Shown here in pieces: positions 44,785 through 54,600 of a DNA stretch of 64,000 nt (position 1 is its first letter; each line of letters opens with the position of its first letter). The notes below the pieces were generated by a model. It had not been told where the DNA came from and searched no databases. It saw only the letters and a list, made by a program, of their open reading frames with translations. Origin of the DNA: Bacteroidetes bacterium B1(2017) (GTDB lineage: Bacteria; Bacteroidota; Bacteroidia; UKL13-3); the NCBI GenBank assembly GCA_002256395.1, contig NKJG01000005.1:248001-312000 (forward strand). The letters run 5' to 3'. Made by a program: the position numbers and the translations under genes.

Positions 44785-45471
44785 TTATTGTGGGCAACCA
44801 GCATCTAACCAAAGCTGAATTTTCCTCACATTACAAGTGCCTATATGAATTCCGCCTTTTGGCATAAACTTACATCCTCTACCTTTAGCTGTACATAAAA
44901 CTAAACCCGATTGAGTATTTGTTTTTACCTCAGCGTAGGTATGCAATTTAATATTTCCATTTGCATCAGTTGCATTGTGACAACCTCTACAATACATACT
45001 CATTATAGGAGCAATATGGGTGGTATATTTAACATTTGCTGTATCACAATTAGAGTTATAGCAATCAGTTAACCTAGCGCCTTGGCTAATCCATTTATTT
45101 AATAAGGCAATAGCGGCAGGATCCAACTTTGGATACACCGAATAAGGCATTGCATTTTTGTTTATCTCACTCATCGACTTAGTCAAACGAGCTTTTATTT
45201 GAGCATAATTTACTAAAGAAACTCCATCCGCTCCACCTGGCGAAACATGGCAACCAGAGCGCATGGCACAAGCTGTTTGAAACAAAGGAAGGATTTGAGT
45301 GGTAAAGCAAATGGAATCGCTTGTTGGTAAATTAGGAATGGGAGCTTCTGTAACAGTAAAAGTATCATTTGGATCTCCTGGCAATCCTTTTATCAACACA
45401 TTAGGTTCATGCTTACAGGTAGCAAATAAGGCAATAAAACCAAAAATAAATACAGGTAATAACTTCTTCAT
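44785..45471 (-). CDS. Two-domain cytochrome-like lipoprotein, copy 2
   Basis: About 228 residues; lipobox ALFATC19. The first domain has five residues between cysteines (C68-AMRSG-C74-H75) and candidate ligand Met108 (NAMPYS). The second has CX2CH (C161-RG-C164-H165) and Met203 (KFMPKGG). The paralogue at 31672-32415 has CX4CH at the equivalent first site, so one Arg has been inserted here. I chose the start at 45471 (MKKLLPVFIFG); a TTG four codons earlier is less likely. It is the first gene of the second cytochrome unit, about 43 bases downstream of the MlaF-like gene. Confidence 0.78.
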   Translation of the reverse strand: MKKLLPVFIFGFIALFATCKHEPNVLIKGLPGDPNDTFTVTEAPIPNLPTSDSICFTTQILPLFQTACAMRSGCHVSPGGADGVSLVNYAQIKARLTKSMSEINKNAMPYSVYPKLDPAAIALLNKWISQGARLTDCYNSNCDTANVKYTTHIAPIMSMYCRGCHNATDANGNIKLHTYAEVKTNTQSGLVLCTAKGRGCKFMPKGGIHIGTCNVRKIQLWLDAGCPQ

Positions 45472-45514
45472 AATTTGACCCAAATATATTATTTAAAATC
45501 TAAAAATCAAGCAA

Positions 45515-46243
45515 CTAAAACTCACTCGCCTTAATAAATAAGTCTAACTCTTTGTTGCCACTACCTCGTAATTGATTCTTATTTCCTTCCCACAAACTCT
45601 GACCTTGGTAGATAAAAACTATATGATCGCCCATATCAAAAACGCTCTTAATATCATGCGAATTTACAATAGTAGTAATATCATATTCCTGAGTAATTTC
45701 CATAATTAACTCATCAATTACCCTTGAGGTAAGAGGGTCTAAACCGCTATTTGGTTCATCGCAAAACAAATATTTGGGATTCATGGCAATAGAACGAGCA
45801 ATACCCACACGTTTCTTCATTCCACCACTTATATTACTAGGGAACAATTTATTAACGTTCTCTAACTTTACGCGTTTCAAGCAAAAATTTACTCGTTCTA
45901 AAATCTCTTCCTTGGTAAAATTGGTAAACATTCTTAAAGGAAAGGCAACATTGTCTTCCACACTTAAAGAGTCAAATAAAGCACCACCTTGAAACAACAT
46001 TCCTATTTCTTGCCTAAGTTCCTTTTTCTGGTAATAATCTAGGTTCAAAAAATCTCGCCCGTCAAAATCAATAATGCCACTATCTTGAGCTAATAAACCC
46101 ACCATGCATTTCATGAGCACACTCTTACCTCCCCCACTCGCACCAATTACAAAGCTACACTGCCCCTTTTTAAAAGCAGCATTAACATTCTTAAGTACAG
46201 GCCTTCCATTGAAAGATTTGCTAATATCTTTTAACTCTATCAT
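45515..46243 (-). CDS. MlaF-like ABC transporter ATP-binding protein
   Basis: A 242-residue ABC ATPase of the MlaF/Ttg2A type, which powers phospholipid or lipid transport between the membranes with an MlaE permease. It has Walker A GASGGGKSVL near residue 35, signature NISGGMKKRVGIAR near 138, Walker B YLFCDEPNSGLDP near 158 and switch His in NSHDIKSV. Its ATG directly follows the stop codon of the permease gene. No MlaD-type MCE protein gene follows; the next gene downstream is a cytochrome lipoprotein, so the substrate-binding partner must be encoded elsewhere. Confidence 0.92.
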   Translation of the reverse strand: MIELKDISKSFNGRPVLKNVNAAFKKGQCSFVIGASGGGKSVLMKCMVGLLAQDSGIIDFDGRDFLNLDYYQKKELRQEIGMLFQGGALFDSLSVEDNVAFPLRMFTNFTKEEILERVNFCLKRVKLENVNKLFPSNISGGMKKRVGIARSIAMNPKYLFCDEPNSGLDPLTSRVIDELIMEITQEYDITTIVNSHDIKSVFDMGDHIVFIYQGQSLWEGNKNQLRGSGNKELDLFIKASEF

Positions 46244-46984
46244 TTAATATAACATCAATTGGGTAAGAATATAATCAAAGAAAATAATGGCTATACAACT
46301 TTGAACCACCGCTTTAGTACTAGCCGAACCAACCTCTAAGGCTCCACCTTCTGTTTGATACCCATGTAAAGAAGAAATGGTTGAAATTAAAAAAGCTGAA
46401 GTAACGGCCTTTGTTAAAGAGTGCGTAATAAAGAAGGAATTAAAATCCATACGTAAACCTTGAACATAGGTATCAACAGTTACCATTTCAGAAAAATAAC
46501 AAGAAATAGCACCTCCCACATTGGCTAAAAACATACTGTAAGTTACTAAAGCTGGTACGGCAAACAAAGCGGCAACTATTTTGGGTAAAGCCACATAACT
46601 AGCGGCATTTACACCCATAATTTCAAGTGCATCTATTTGTTCACTTACCTTCATGGTTCCAATCTCAGAAGCAATGTTTGAACCTATTTTACCAGCCATA
46701 ACTAAGGCGGTAATAGTTGGCGAAAACTCAAGAATATTTGCATCACGCACAATCCTACCTAAAATGGTCATTGGCACCAAACTGCCTTGCAACTGGCTAC
46801 CAAATTGAATTACCGCTACCGCTCCAATAAACATGGAAATGATAGACACAATGGCGAATGAGTCGTTACCCATTTTATAAACCTCTGTAAATAGTGAACG
46901 CCAAAACATGCTCCACTTATCAGGCTTTCTAAAACAAGCCCTTAAAAAAAGTATATAGCTACCAAATTGATTCAAAAAAACCAT
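46244..46984 (-). CDS. MlaE-family ABC transporter permease
   Basis: A 246-residue inner-membrane permease with about five hydrophobic segments. It carries the MlaE landmarks GKIGSNIASEIGTMKVSEQI near residue 112, EIGTM..SEQIDALEIMGVN and a C-terminal region ending in DYILTQLMLY. With the ATPase encoded immediately downstream it forms the core of an Mla-type lipid transporter that maintains outer-membrane asymmetry. A good promoter lies 36 bases upstream. Stop and start codons of the two genes abut, implying translational coupling. Confidence 0.92.
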   Translation of the reverse strand: MVFLNQFGSYILFLRACFRKPDKWSMFWRSLFTEVYKMGNDSFAIVSIISMFIGAVAVIQFGSQLQGSLVPMTILGRIVRDANILEFSPTITALVMAGKIGSNIASEIGTMKVSEQIDALEIMGVNAASYVALPKIVAALFAVPALVTYSMFLANVGGAISCYFSEMVTVDTYVQGLRMDFNSFFITHSLTKAVTSAFLISTISSLHGYQTEGGALEVGSASTKAVVQSCIAIIFFDYILTQLMLY

Positions 46985-47020
46985 GAACTAAAATGTTTTT
47001 ATAAGTTAATAAAACCGAGG

Positions 47021-47050
47021 TAAATATAATGCATTCCTAATTATGTGCAA
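47021..47050 (-). promoter_or_regulatory. Bacteroidota-type promoter for mlaE-mlaF
   Basis: Read on the minus strand: TTG (47050-47048), exactly 19 bases, then TATATTTA (47028-47021), one mismatch from TAnnTTTG. It lies 36 bases before the mlaE-like ATG. The spacing matches the consensus for the primary sigma factor of this phylum. Confidence 0.65.
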
Positions 47051-47081
47051 GAAAGGAACATTTACTAAGATGAATAAATAG

Positions 47082-47114
47082 TTGAGAGGATTAAGAGCAA
47101 AAACAATAATTTTG
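47082..47114 (+). promoter_or_regulatory. Promoter for the SDR gene
   Basis: TTG at 47082-47084 and the exact -7 match TAATTTTG at 47107-47114, 22 bases apart. Transcription would begin about 47120, almost at the first ATG (47124), so the second in-frame ATG at 47136, preceded by a purine-rich GGAAAAAGAA, may be the true start. Confidence 0.5.
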
Positions 47115-47123
47115 TTTTAAGAA

Positions 47124-47846
47124 ATGGAAAAAGAAATGAAACCAACAGTTCTTGTAAGCGGCTGTACAAAAGGAATTGGACTTGCAATTGCGCAAAAATT
47201 TGCACAGGAGGGATTTAACGTGGCAGGTTGCGCAAGAAACCAAAGCGATTTAGAACTTTTGTTTACTCAACTCTCTACTCAGTATCCTAAGCAGCATTTC
47301 TTTATGGAAGCATGCGATGTATCTAATACCGAACTTTTAAAAATATTTGCAAAAGATGTGCTTAGAGAGTTCGGAACCGTGCAGGTATTGGTGAATAATG
47401 CAGGAGTTTTTATGCCTGGAACCATTTTGCAAGAAGAAGAGGGTGCATTTGAAAAACAATTTTTAACAAATGTAAGTAGCGCCTATCATTTAAGTAGAAT
47501 AATTGGAACCAATATGGTCTCTAATTTGGTAGGACATATTTTTAATATCTGCTCAACAGCAAGTATTACCGCCTATACCAATGGTGGATCGTATTGTATT
47601 AGCAAATACGCCATGCTTGGTATGAACCAAGTTTTAAGAGAAGAATTAAGAGAAAAGAACATCAAAGTTACGGCAGTTTTGCCAGGTGCTACACTAACAG
47701 ATAGTTGGAAGGGAAGTGATCTGCCTTCTGAGCGTTTTATTCCTGCCGAAGATATTGCCAAATTGGTTTGGAATGCCTATGACCTATCTCCTTCAACGGT
47801 CGTAGAGGAACTATTAATTCGTCCTCAATTGGGTGATTTTAAATAA
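47124..47846 (+). CDS. Short-chain dehydrogenase/reductase (SDR) family oxidoreductase
   Basis: A 240-residue classical SDR. It has the cofactor-binding SGCTKGIGLAIAQKF (T-G-x3-G-x-G type, near residue 12), NNAG in LVNNAGVFMPGT near 90, catalytic Ser in ICSTASI near 142 and the active-site YCISK near 156. It is a soluble NAD(P)-dependent oxidoreductase. The sequence does not give the substrate; the general pattern suits 3-ketoacyl or sugar-type ketone reductases of broad specificity. It stands alone, divergent from the mla genes. The start may be the ATG 12 bases downstream (see the promoter entry). Confidence 0.9.
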   Translation: MEKEMKPTVLVSGCTKGIGLAIAQKFAQEGFNVAGCARNQSDLELLFTQLSTQYPKQHFFMEACDVSNTELLKIFAKDVLREFGTVQVLVNNAGVFMPGTILQEEEGAFEKQFLTNVSSAYHLSRIIGTNMVSNLVGHIFNICSTASITAYTNGGSYCISKYAMLGMNQVLREELREKNIKVTAVLPGATLTDSWKGSDLPSERFIPAEDIAKLVWNAYDLSPSTVVEELLIRPQLGDFK

Positions 47847-47909
47847 ACAAAAGCTACTTTCTTTTACCTAAAGAATGGGCTTATTCCATCAATTTTTAAA
47901 TTAATCTAC

Positions 47910-47917
47910 TACTTTTG
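47910..47917 (+). promoter_or_regulatory. Putative ispG -7 element
   Basis: TACTTTTG is an exact TAnnTTTG match 35 bases before the ispG ATG. No TTG is present at the expected -33 spacing. Confidence 0.4.
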
Positions 47918-47952
47918 GGAACAAAATCCCCATCTATCCGTTTTAACAAAAT

Positions 47953-49908
47953 ATGAACACCAATTTGCTCTTTGTTGATAGTTTAACCAAGTATAAAAGA
48001 AGAATAACCAATACCGTAAAAATTGGCGACTTACTTATGGGAAGCGAATACCCAATTCGTATCCAAAGTATGACTACAACCGACACCATGGACACACTTG
48101 GCTCGGTAAACCAAATCATACGAATGGTTGATGCGGGATGTGAGTTGGTAAGGCTTACTGCCCCAAGTATAAACGAGGCAGAGAATTTAGCCAATATTAA
48201 AAAGGAACTTCAAAAAAGAGGAGTTCATATACCACTTGTTGCCGATATTCATTTTACGCCTAATGCGGCTGAAATGGCTGCTAGAATTGTTGAAAAAGTA
48301 AGGGTTAACCCAGGCAATTACGCGGATAAAAAGAAATTTCAAGTTCTAGAATACACTGATGTAGAATACGATGCAGAAATTGCACGTATTAGAGAAAAAT
48401 TTCTGCCGCTTTTGGCCATTTGTAAAGAATATGGCACTGCTCTTAGAATTGGAACAAATCATGGAAGCCTATCAGATAGAATATTGAGTAGATATGGAGA
48501 TACTCCCATTGGAATGGTTGAAAGTGCCATGGAGTTTTTACGTATAGCCGAGGACGAGAATTTTCATAACATCGTATTGTCGATGAAAGCGAGTAATCCT
48601 CAAGTAATGGTGCAAGCATACCGTCTTTTGGTTCAAACCATGAACCAAAACAATATGCATTACCCTTTACACTTAGGAGTAACGGAGGCGGGTGATGGCG
48701 ACGATGGCCGCATTAAATCTGCTCTTGGAATTGGAGCACTTTTAGAAGATGGAATTGGCGATACCATAAGAGTATCTTTAACCGAAGACCCAGAATTTGA
48801 AGTACCTGTAGCTAAAAAATTAGCTAAAAGATATGTAGGCAGAGAGAATAATACCGCCATTCCTAATGAATCGGTATGGATGAAAGGCCAAGCACAACGC
48901 TTTTATAGCTATGAAAAAAGAGTTACACAAGAAGTATATAATTTTGGAGGAAACCATGTTCCAAGGGTACTTGCCAATTTTAGTTTTGGCCCAACCCAAA
49001 TGCAAGATTTAGCTGCAATTGGGTATACATATGAGCCCATTACAGATAAATGGAGCATGAGTGATGTGGGGGCAGATTATATTTACTTTGGTTCAGAAAA
49101 GCCTGAATTCATGCTTCCAATGGGCCTTAAAGCCATATATAATGCGGCAGACTGGCAAGTATTAAGTAATAAAGACAATTCATTTCCTTTATTCAAAGCA
49201 GAAGAATTTTTGGATGCATTTGTTTTTTCTAGCACCTTAAACTTTGTAAGAGCAACTACACTTGAATTTAGTGAAGCTAAATTTTTAGTTAAATTAGGGA
49301 GCACAAAAAATGTAGTTTTAATTCTTGAACCCTCACACCCAAATGCCATGTGTGATTTGCGCAATTCATTGGGCTTGCTTGCAGAACACAATTTAAGCCT
49401 ACCCATTGTTTTTGGGTTAAGTTACCCAGCAGAGGAAAATCCGCAAGAAAGCCTTGAAACCACCATGTTATTTAGCAGCACCGACAGTGGAAGTTTATTA
49501 ATTGATGGATTTGGCAACGGAATCTTTTTTACAAACAGCCAAGAAAGTCCAAAACGTTTGAACGATATTTCTTTCGGAATTTTGCAAGCGGCTAGAACCC
49601 GTATTAGCAAAACCGAATATATTAGTTGCCCAAGCTGCGGCCGCACCTTATTTGATTTACAGGAAACTACGGCTATGATTAGAAAACGTACTGACCATTT
49701 AAAGGGAATTAAAATTGCCATTATGGGCTGTATCGTAAACGGTCCAGGCGAAATGGCTGATGCACATTATGGTTATGTGGGTTCAGGCCCAGGAAAAATA
49801 ACCCTTTACAAAGGTAAAGAGGTGGTCAAAAAAGCAATAAATTCTGAAAATGCTGTAGATTTATTGATAGATTTGATAAAGGAAAATGGTGACTGGATTG
49901 AAAATTAA
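47953..49908 (+). CDS. ispG: 4-hydroxy-3-methylbut-2-enyl diphosphate synthase (IspG/GcpE), long form
   Basis: A 651-residue enzyme that reductively converts methylerythritol cyclodiphosphate to HMBPP in the non-mevalonate isoprenoid pathway. The N-terminal TIM-barrel opens with VKIGDLLMGSEYPIRIQSMT and contains VADIHFTPNAA, KVRVNPGNY and LGVTEAGDGDDGR. The [4Fe-4S] domain near the C-terminus has YISCPSCGRTLFDLQET and KIAIMGCIVNGPGEMADA, giving three Cys and a Glu ligand. Residues about 290-540 are an inserted domain found in the long Bacteroidota/plant/Chlamydia-type enzymes; proteobacterial forms are only about 370 residues. Complete and intact. Confidence 0.97.
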   Translation: MNTNLLFVDSLTKYKRRITNTVKIGDLLMGSEYPIRIQSMTTTDTMDTLGSVNQIIRMVDAGCELVRLTAPSINEAENLANIKKELQKRGVHIPLVADIHFTPNAAEMAARIVEKVRVNPGNYADKKKFQVLEYTDVEYDAEIARIREKFLPLLAICKEYGTALRIGTNHGSLSDRILSRYGDTPIGMVESAMEFLRIAEDENFHNIVLSMKASNPQVMVQAYRLLVQTMNQNNMHYPLHLGVTEAGDGDDGRIKSALGIGALLEDGIGDTIRVSLTEDPEFEVPVAKKLAKRYVGRENNTAIPNESVWMKGQAQRFYSYEKRVTQEVYNFGGNHVPRVLANFSFGPTQMQDLAAIGYTYEPITDKWSMSDVGADYIYFGSEKPEFMLPMGLKAIYNAADWQVLSNKDNSFPLFKAEEFLDAFVFSSTLNFVRATTLEFSEAKFLVKLGSTKNVVLILEPSHPNAMCDLRNSLGLLAEHNLSLPIVFGLSYPAEENPQESLETTMLFSSTDSGSLLIDGFGNGIFFTNSQESPKRLNDISFGILQAARTRISKTEYISCPSCGRTLFDLQETTAMIRKRTDHLKGIKIAIMGCIVNGPGEMADAHYGYVGSGPGKITLYKGKEVVKKAINSENAVDLLIDLIKENGDWIEN

Positions 49909-49946
49909 ATATTGATACAACCATATTACTTAATTAATTGTCTAAT

Positions 49947-49976
49947 TTGCATATTAATAGGAAATCTCTAAATTCG
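49947..49976 (+). promoter_or_regulatory. Promoter for the 459-residue T9SS protein gene
   Basis: TTG (49947-49949), exactly 19 bases, then TAAATTCG (49969-49976), one mismatch from TAnnTTTG. It sits 24 bases before the ATG at 50001. Confidence 0.6.
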
Positions 49977-50000
49977 AAACTTTAAAACAAATCATAAAAA

Positions 50001-51380
50001 ATGAAAAAAGTGTTACTAACAGCTCTTGCTGCGCTATCGATTGGTACTGCTGCAATGGCACAAAAAATTGACAACAGTAAAGATCGCCGTTTTCAATCAG
50101 TAGGTGAAGCAAGCAACCCATTCAAAACTAAATCTTTGCATAAAGCAGGCCAAGCAGTTTCAGATTGGTATTCAATTATGGATATGATTGATCAAAGTAA
50201 TGTTGGTTCAAGCTTAACACCATTCGTTAACTTCATGGTTCACGATTCATTAAATAAATTTATTGAAAGCGATGGAACAGTTAGATACGGCGGATGGCAA
50301 AGTGTTGGTCAAGTAATCGATCCAAAAGACGATTTAATTAACTTGACAACTTCTCCTCAAAACCAATTGTCTCGTTTCAACAGTTACAAGTGCGATAGTA
50401 TTGCTTTCCAATACTTATATGTACGTAACGTTGATTCTATTTCAGATGGTATGGGTGGCAAAGCTAAAGTAGTAGATACTTTATTTGTTGCTTTCTTCTC
50501 TGGTGCTCAAATCAAAAAATTAAGCTTTACTTCTTCTGGAGATAAATTAGCCTTAGTTGATTGGGATTACACAAAACGTTTACCTGCTAACTACGTATCT
50601 ATTCAAACTATTTTGTTGAACAGAGGCGATAATGGTATTTTTGATACTACTGTTTGTAACAATAGCAATGGTGGTTTTGAAAACGGTTGGATTACCAAAA
50701 TTGGTCAAATTCCTGCTCCTGCTGGAATGGCAATTACTGCAAACTCAAATGGTTCAACTACTAACAACTTAGTTGGTATGTCGTACACATTTAAATCTGG
50801 TGTTCCTACCATTGTTGGAACAGATACAGCTGTTATGGTTTACCAAAAAGATCCTATCACTACTCCTGCTGGAATGCGCAGAACAAACTATTTCGGTTGC
50901 AGATTCCAACAAAATTCTGGTACTACTGGTTGGGCTAACCAAAGCTTCTTCAATACCTCATTATTTGCCTTGAAAAATACTTCTTACAAAGATGATGGTA
51001 ATCCAAACTCTTGGAAAGGTTATGTTTCTGGAAACGCATTTACGAATGATTTATTCTTAGAATCATGGTTCCATTTATCTACTACAGGTTCTATCCTTGC
51101 TGGTGTTAACGAAACTGATAACGTAAGCATCACTAGCGTTTATCCTAACCCAAGCAAAGGTTTTGTAAAAGCTAATTTCGAAACTAAAACTAGCTCTGAT
51201 GTTAAAGTTGAAATCGTTAACTTAATTGGTCAAACAGTTAAAACTATTAACTTCGGTAAAACTGCTGCTGGTACTTATGAATTACCAATGGATTTAACTT
51301 CATTAAATCCTGGTGTTTACATGATTAGCATCACTGCTGGAAACAGCACACATACTCAAAAATTAGTTATTGCAGAATAA
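50001..51380 (+). CDS. T9SS type A sorted secreted protein
   Basis: A 459-residue protein with a signal peptide (MKKVLLTALAALSIGTAAMA, cut before QKIDN). Residues about 25-370 form an unrecognised domain of beta-rich sequence (SIAFQYLYVRNVDSISDGMG; FDTTVCNNSNGG). Residues about 380-459 are a type A T9SS sorting domain (ITSVYPNPSKGFVKANFETK to HTQKLVIAE). The codon choice (many CCT, ACT, AAC) and strong promoter and terminator suggest good expression. Function unknown; it could be an abundant surface or secreted structural protein. Confidence 0.85.
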   Translation: MKKVLLTALAALSIGTAAMAQKIDNSKDRRFQSVGEASNPFKTKSLHKAGQAVSDWYSIMDMIDQSNVGSSLTPFVNFMVHDSLNKFIESDGTVRYGGWQSVGQVIDPKDDLINLTTSPQNQLSRFNSYKCDSIAFQYLYVRNVDSISDGMGGKAKVVDTLFVAFFSGAQIKKLSFTSSGDKLALVDWDYTKRLPANYVSIQTILLNRGDNGIFDTTVCNNSNGGFENGWITKIGQIPAPAGMAITANSNGSTTNNLVGMSYTFKSGVPTIVGTDTAVMVYQKDPITTPAGMRRTNYFGCRFQQNSGTTGWANQSFFNTSLFALKNTSYKDDGNPNSWKGYVSGNAFTNDLFLESWFHLSTTGSILAGVNETDNVSITSVYPNPSKGFVKANFETKTSSDVKVEIVNLIGQTVKTINFGKTAAGTYELPMDLTSLNPGVYMISITAGNSTHTQKLVIAE

Positions 51381-51401
51381 TTAGTTTTTAGCATGAAATG
51401 T

Positions 51402-51436
51402 AAAAAGCTCCTGCCATTGGCAGGAGCTTTTTTTTT
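51402..51436 (+). terminator. Rho-independent terminator
   Basis: AAAAAGCTCCTGCC and GGCAGGAGCTTTTT form a perfect stem with a three-base loop followed by a long T-run, 22 bases after the stop of the T9SS protein gene. Confidence 0.95.
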
Positions 51437-51626
51437 GCCCTAGTAACAAACCCTCACTTTTATAAGCAAAAAACCTCCATTTAACCTATCAATTCTACTC
51501 TTAAAAAAAACTTAAATAATATCATTTATCGCTGATTATTATTTTATTAGATTCGAAATTGGCATAAAAACCGCACACTGAATAAGTTGTCTTAAAAACA
51601 CTTAAAAATTGCGGGCTATACCTCTA

Positions 51627-54600
51627 TTGAAAAAAGTAAAATACATATCCTTGATTTTTGCATTTTGGCTGAGCCTAACTAAGGTTCAGGCACAGGCAAC
51701 GGTATGCCCTAGTAATATTGATTTTGAACTCGGGAATTTTACTAATTGGTATCTTTATACGGGTGTGTGTTGCCCCATTGTAACTCCGTTTTTATCGGGG
51801 CCTGTGGGAAGTAGACATACAATTACTTCTGGAGTGGCAGTAGACCCTTATGGAAAGTTTCCAATAGCAGATACATCCAAAGGAATATTCTCTTTAAAGC
51901 TAGGTAATGATAAAGTAAATGCGGAGGCCGAACGTGCTAGGTATTATGTGCGAGTGCCAAATAATACTAACAACTACAGCCTTTTATTAAAATATGCCGT
52001 TGTTTTAGAAAACCCTTCTCACCTGCCCATAGAACAACCAAGGTTTGAGGTAAATGCGTATGATTCATCTAATAATGCTCCTATCACTTGCTCTCAATTT
52101 AGCTTTGTGGCATCGTCTGTTTTACCAGGTTTTACCTTAAGTTCCAAAGGCAAAGACGTGTATTTTAAACCCTGGTCTTTGGCTAGTTTAAATTTATCGG
52201 GGTATGCGGGTAAAACGGTAGCTGTAGATTTTGCTAGTGGCGATTGTAGCAAAGGAAAACACTTTGGCTATGGCTATGTGGATGTGAATTGTGTATTGTT
52301 TGAAATTAGCTCCGTTGCTTGTAAAGGAAGTACCGTTTCTACCTTTACCGCACCACCTGGTTTTATGCGTTATCGCTGGTATGATTCAACGTTTTCAACC
52401 CTGTTAGATACCAATCAAATTGCTCACATACCCACGCCGGCAACCTTTAACAAATACCATGTTGTATTAACTGCTTACCCTGGCTTTGGTTGCGACGATA
52501 CCCTTTCTACTACAATTTACACATCCGACTTATTCGTAAAAACCAATCCAGATACATTTGCCTGTAAAAATAGCCCGATTCAATTGCGTGATTCAGCTTA
52601 TGTATCAGCTAGGTTTATGCCTATTAGTTATAGTTGGAACCCCAGCACAAACTTAAGTTGTTCTACCTGTTTAAACCCTGTTGTAAACTCAAACATTTCA
52701 CTTAAATATAAACTTACTGCCACCGATGCAATAGGGTGTGCCGCAACAGACAGCGTAAGGATTATAATGAGATCAGATAGTATTACGGTTCAGCCTGCCA
52801 ATGCACAAAAATGTTTAGGAGCAAGTGCAACCTTTAAAGCAGTAACAGCAGGCCATGGCAACTATACCTATCAATGGAGACGTAATGGCGGAAATATTGT
52901 TGGAGCAACTAAAGACTCATTTACAGTTAGCAATATTACCGTTGCCGATACTGGCACCTATTGTGTTCAAGTTAGATGGGGATGCGATAGTTCTTTATCT
53001 GCTTTGGCAAGACTAAGTTTATTTCCTAAACCAATTATTACACAACAGGCCCAATCCATTGAATTATGTGCCGGTAGTCAGGCCCTATTTAGGGTTAGTA
53101 CAAATGGCATTAGTGGCATTAGTTATCAATGGAAAAAGAACGGTCTGAACCTAAGTGGACAAAACAAAGACTCAATTAAAATAAACTCTGTAACAGCAGC
53201 AGATACGGGGTACTATAAATTACAGGTATCGGCAGTTTGCGATACTATTTTATCTGATTCTGTATTGCTTCGTTTAAAAAGTACGACCACTATTCTTACT
53301 CAACCTCAAACCCAAATAACTTGTATTGGCAATAGAGCAACTTTTAAAGTTATTGCCACTCCTACTCCACTTAGTTACCAATGGAAAAAGAATGGAATAA
53401 ATAGTATAGGTGCAAACTTAGATAGCCTTAGTTTTATGGCTAATAGTTTAATGGATACAGGTGCATATACAGTGTTAGTAAGAGGAGCCTGCGATTCAGT
53501 TTTGTCTCAAGTTGCTAGTTTACGATTAAATATTCCACCAAGCATTACACATCAACCCGATTCGTTTTTGGGTTGCAAAAATGCACGACATGTTTTAAGA
53601 ACTAATGCAGTTGGAGCTGTAACATATCAGTGGTTTAAGAACGGAACTGCTGTGACTTTGGCCAACTTAGATTCATTGGTTCTTCCTTCGGTTCAAGTTG
53701 CAGATACAGGCTCTTATTATGTGAAAGTAATTGGCTTATGCGATACCATAAATTCTGCACTAGCGAATGTAAAACTATATGCAAAACCAAGTATTGTTTT
53801 ACAACCAATAGTACAAACGGCCTGTGTTGGTTCGAACCTAGTTTTGCGCAGTTTGGCGAGTGCTGCACAAGGCCAAAGTATAAACTATAAATGGTTCAAA
53901 AACAACGCAGCTCTTGCTAGTGCAAATACCGATTCACTTAATTTAAACTCCATTACTTCTAGTGATACAGGCTATTATAAAACACGCATAATTGCAGCTT
54001 GCGACACCTTGTTTACCGACTCTGTTAAAGTTAGTTTATTGCCAGGAGTTAGCATAACGCTGCAACCACTTTCGGCCATAAGTTGTTTAAATAATACTCA
54101 AACATTTAAGGTGAGTGCAACTGGAACGGGTCCGCTTAGTTACCAATGGAAAAAGAATGGCACTGCCATTACAGGAGCTATTCTTGACACCTTAAGTTTT
54201 GTGGCTAGCAGCATGGGCGACACCGGCTCCTACACGGTTCTGGTAAAAGGTTTATGCGATTCGGCAGTATCACAAGTTGCGAGCTTCCATTTAAACATTC
54301 CTCCCACTATTACACATCAACCCGATTCGTTTTTGGGTTGCAAAAATGCACGACATGTTTTAAGAACGAATGCAGTTGGAGCTGTAACGTATCAATGGTT
54401 TAAGAACGGAACGGCTATACCTTCGGCCAACTTAGATTCATTGGTTCTTTCATCAGTTTTAGAGGCAGATACAGGTATTTATTTTGTGAAGGTAATTGGC
54501 TTATGCGATACAAGTAGTTCGGCAAGTGTGGCTGTGCGTTTGTATATAAAACCTAGCATTGTTTTGCAACCTATTGGCAAAGACACTTGCGTTGGCTCTA

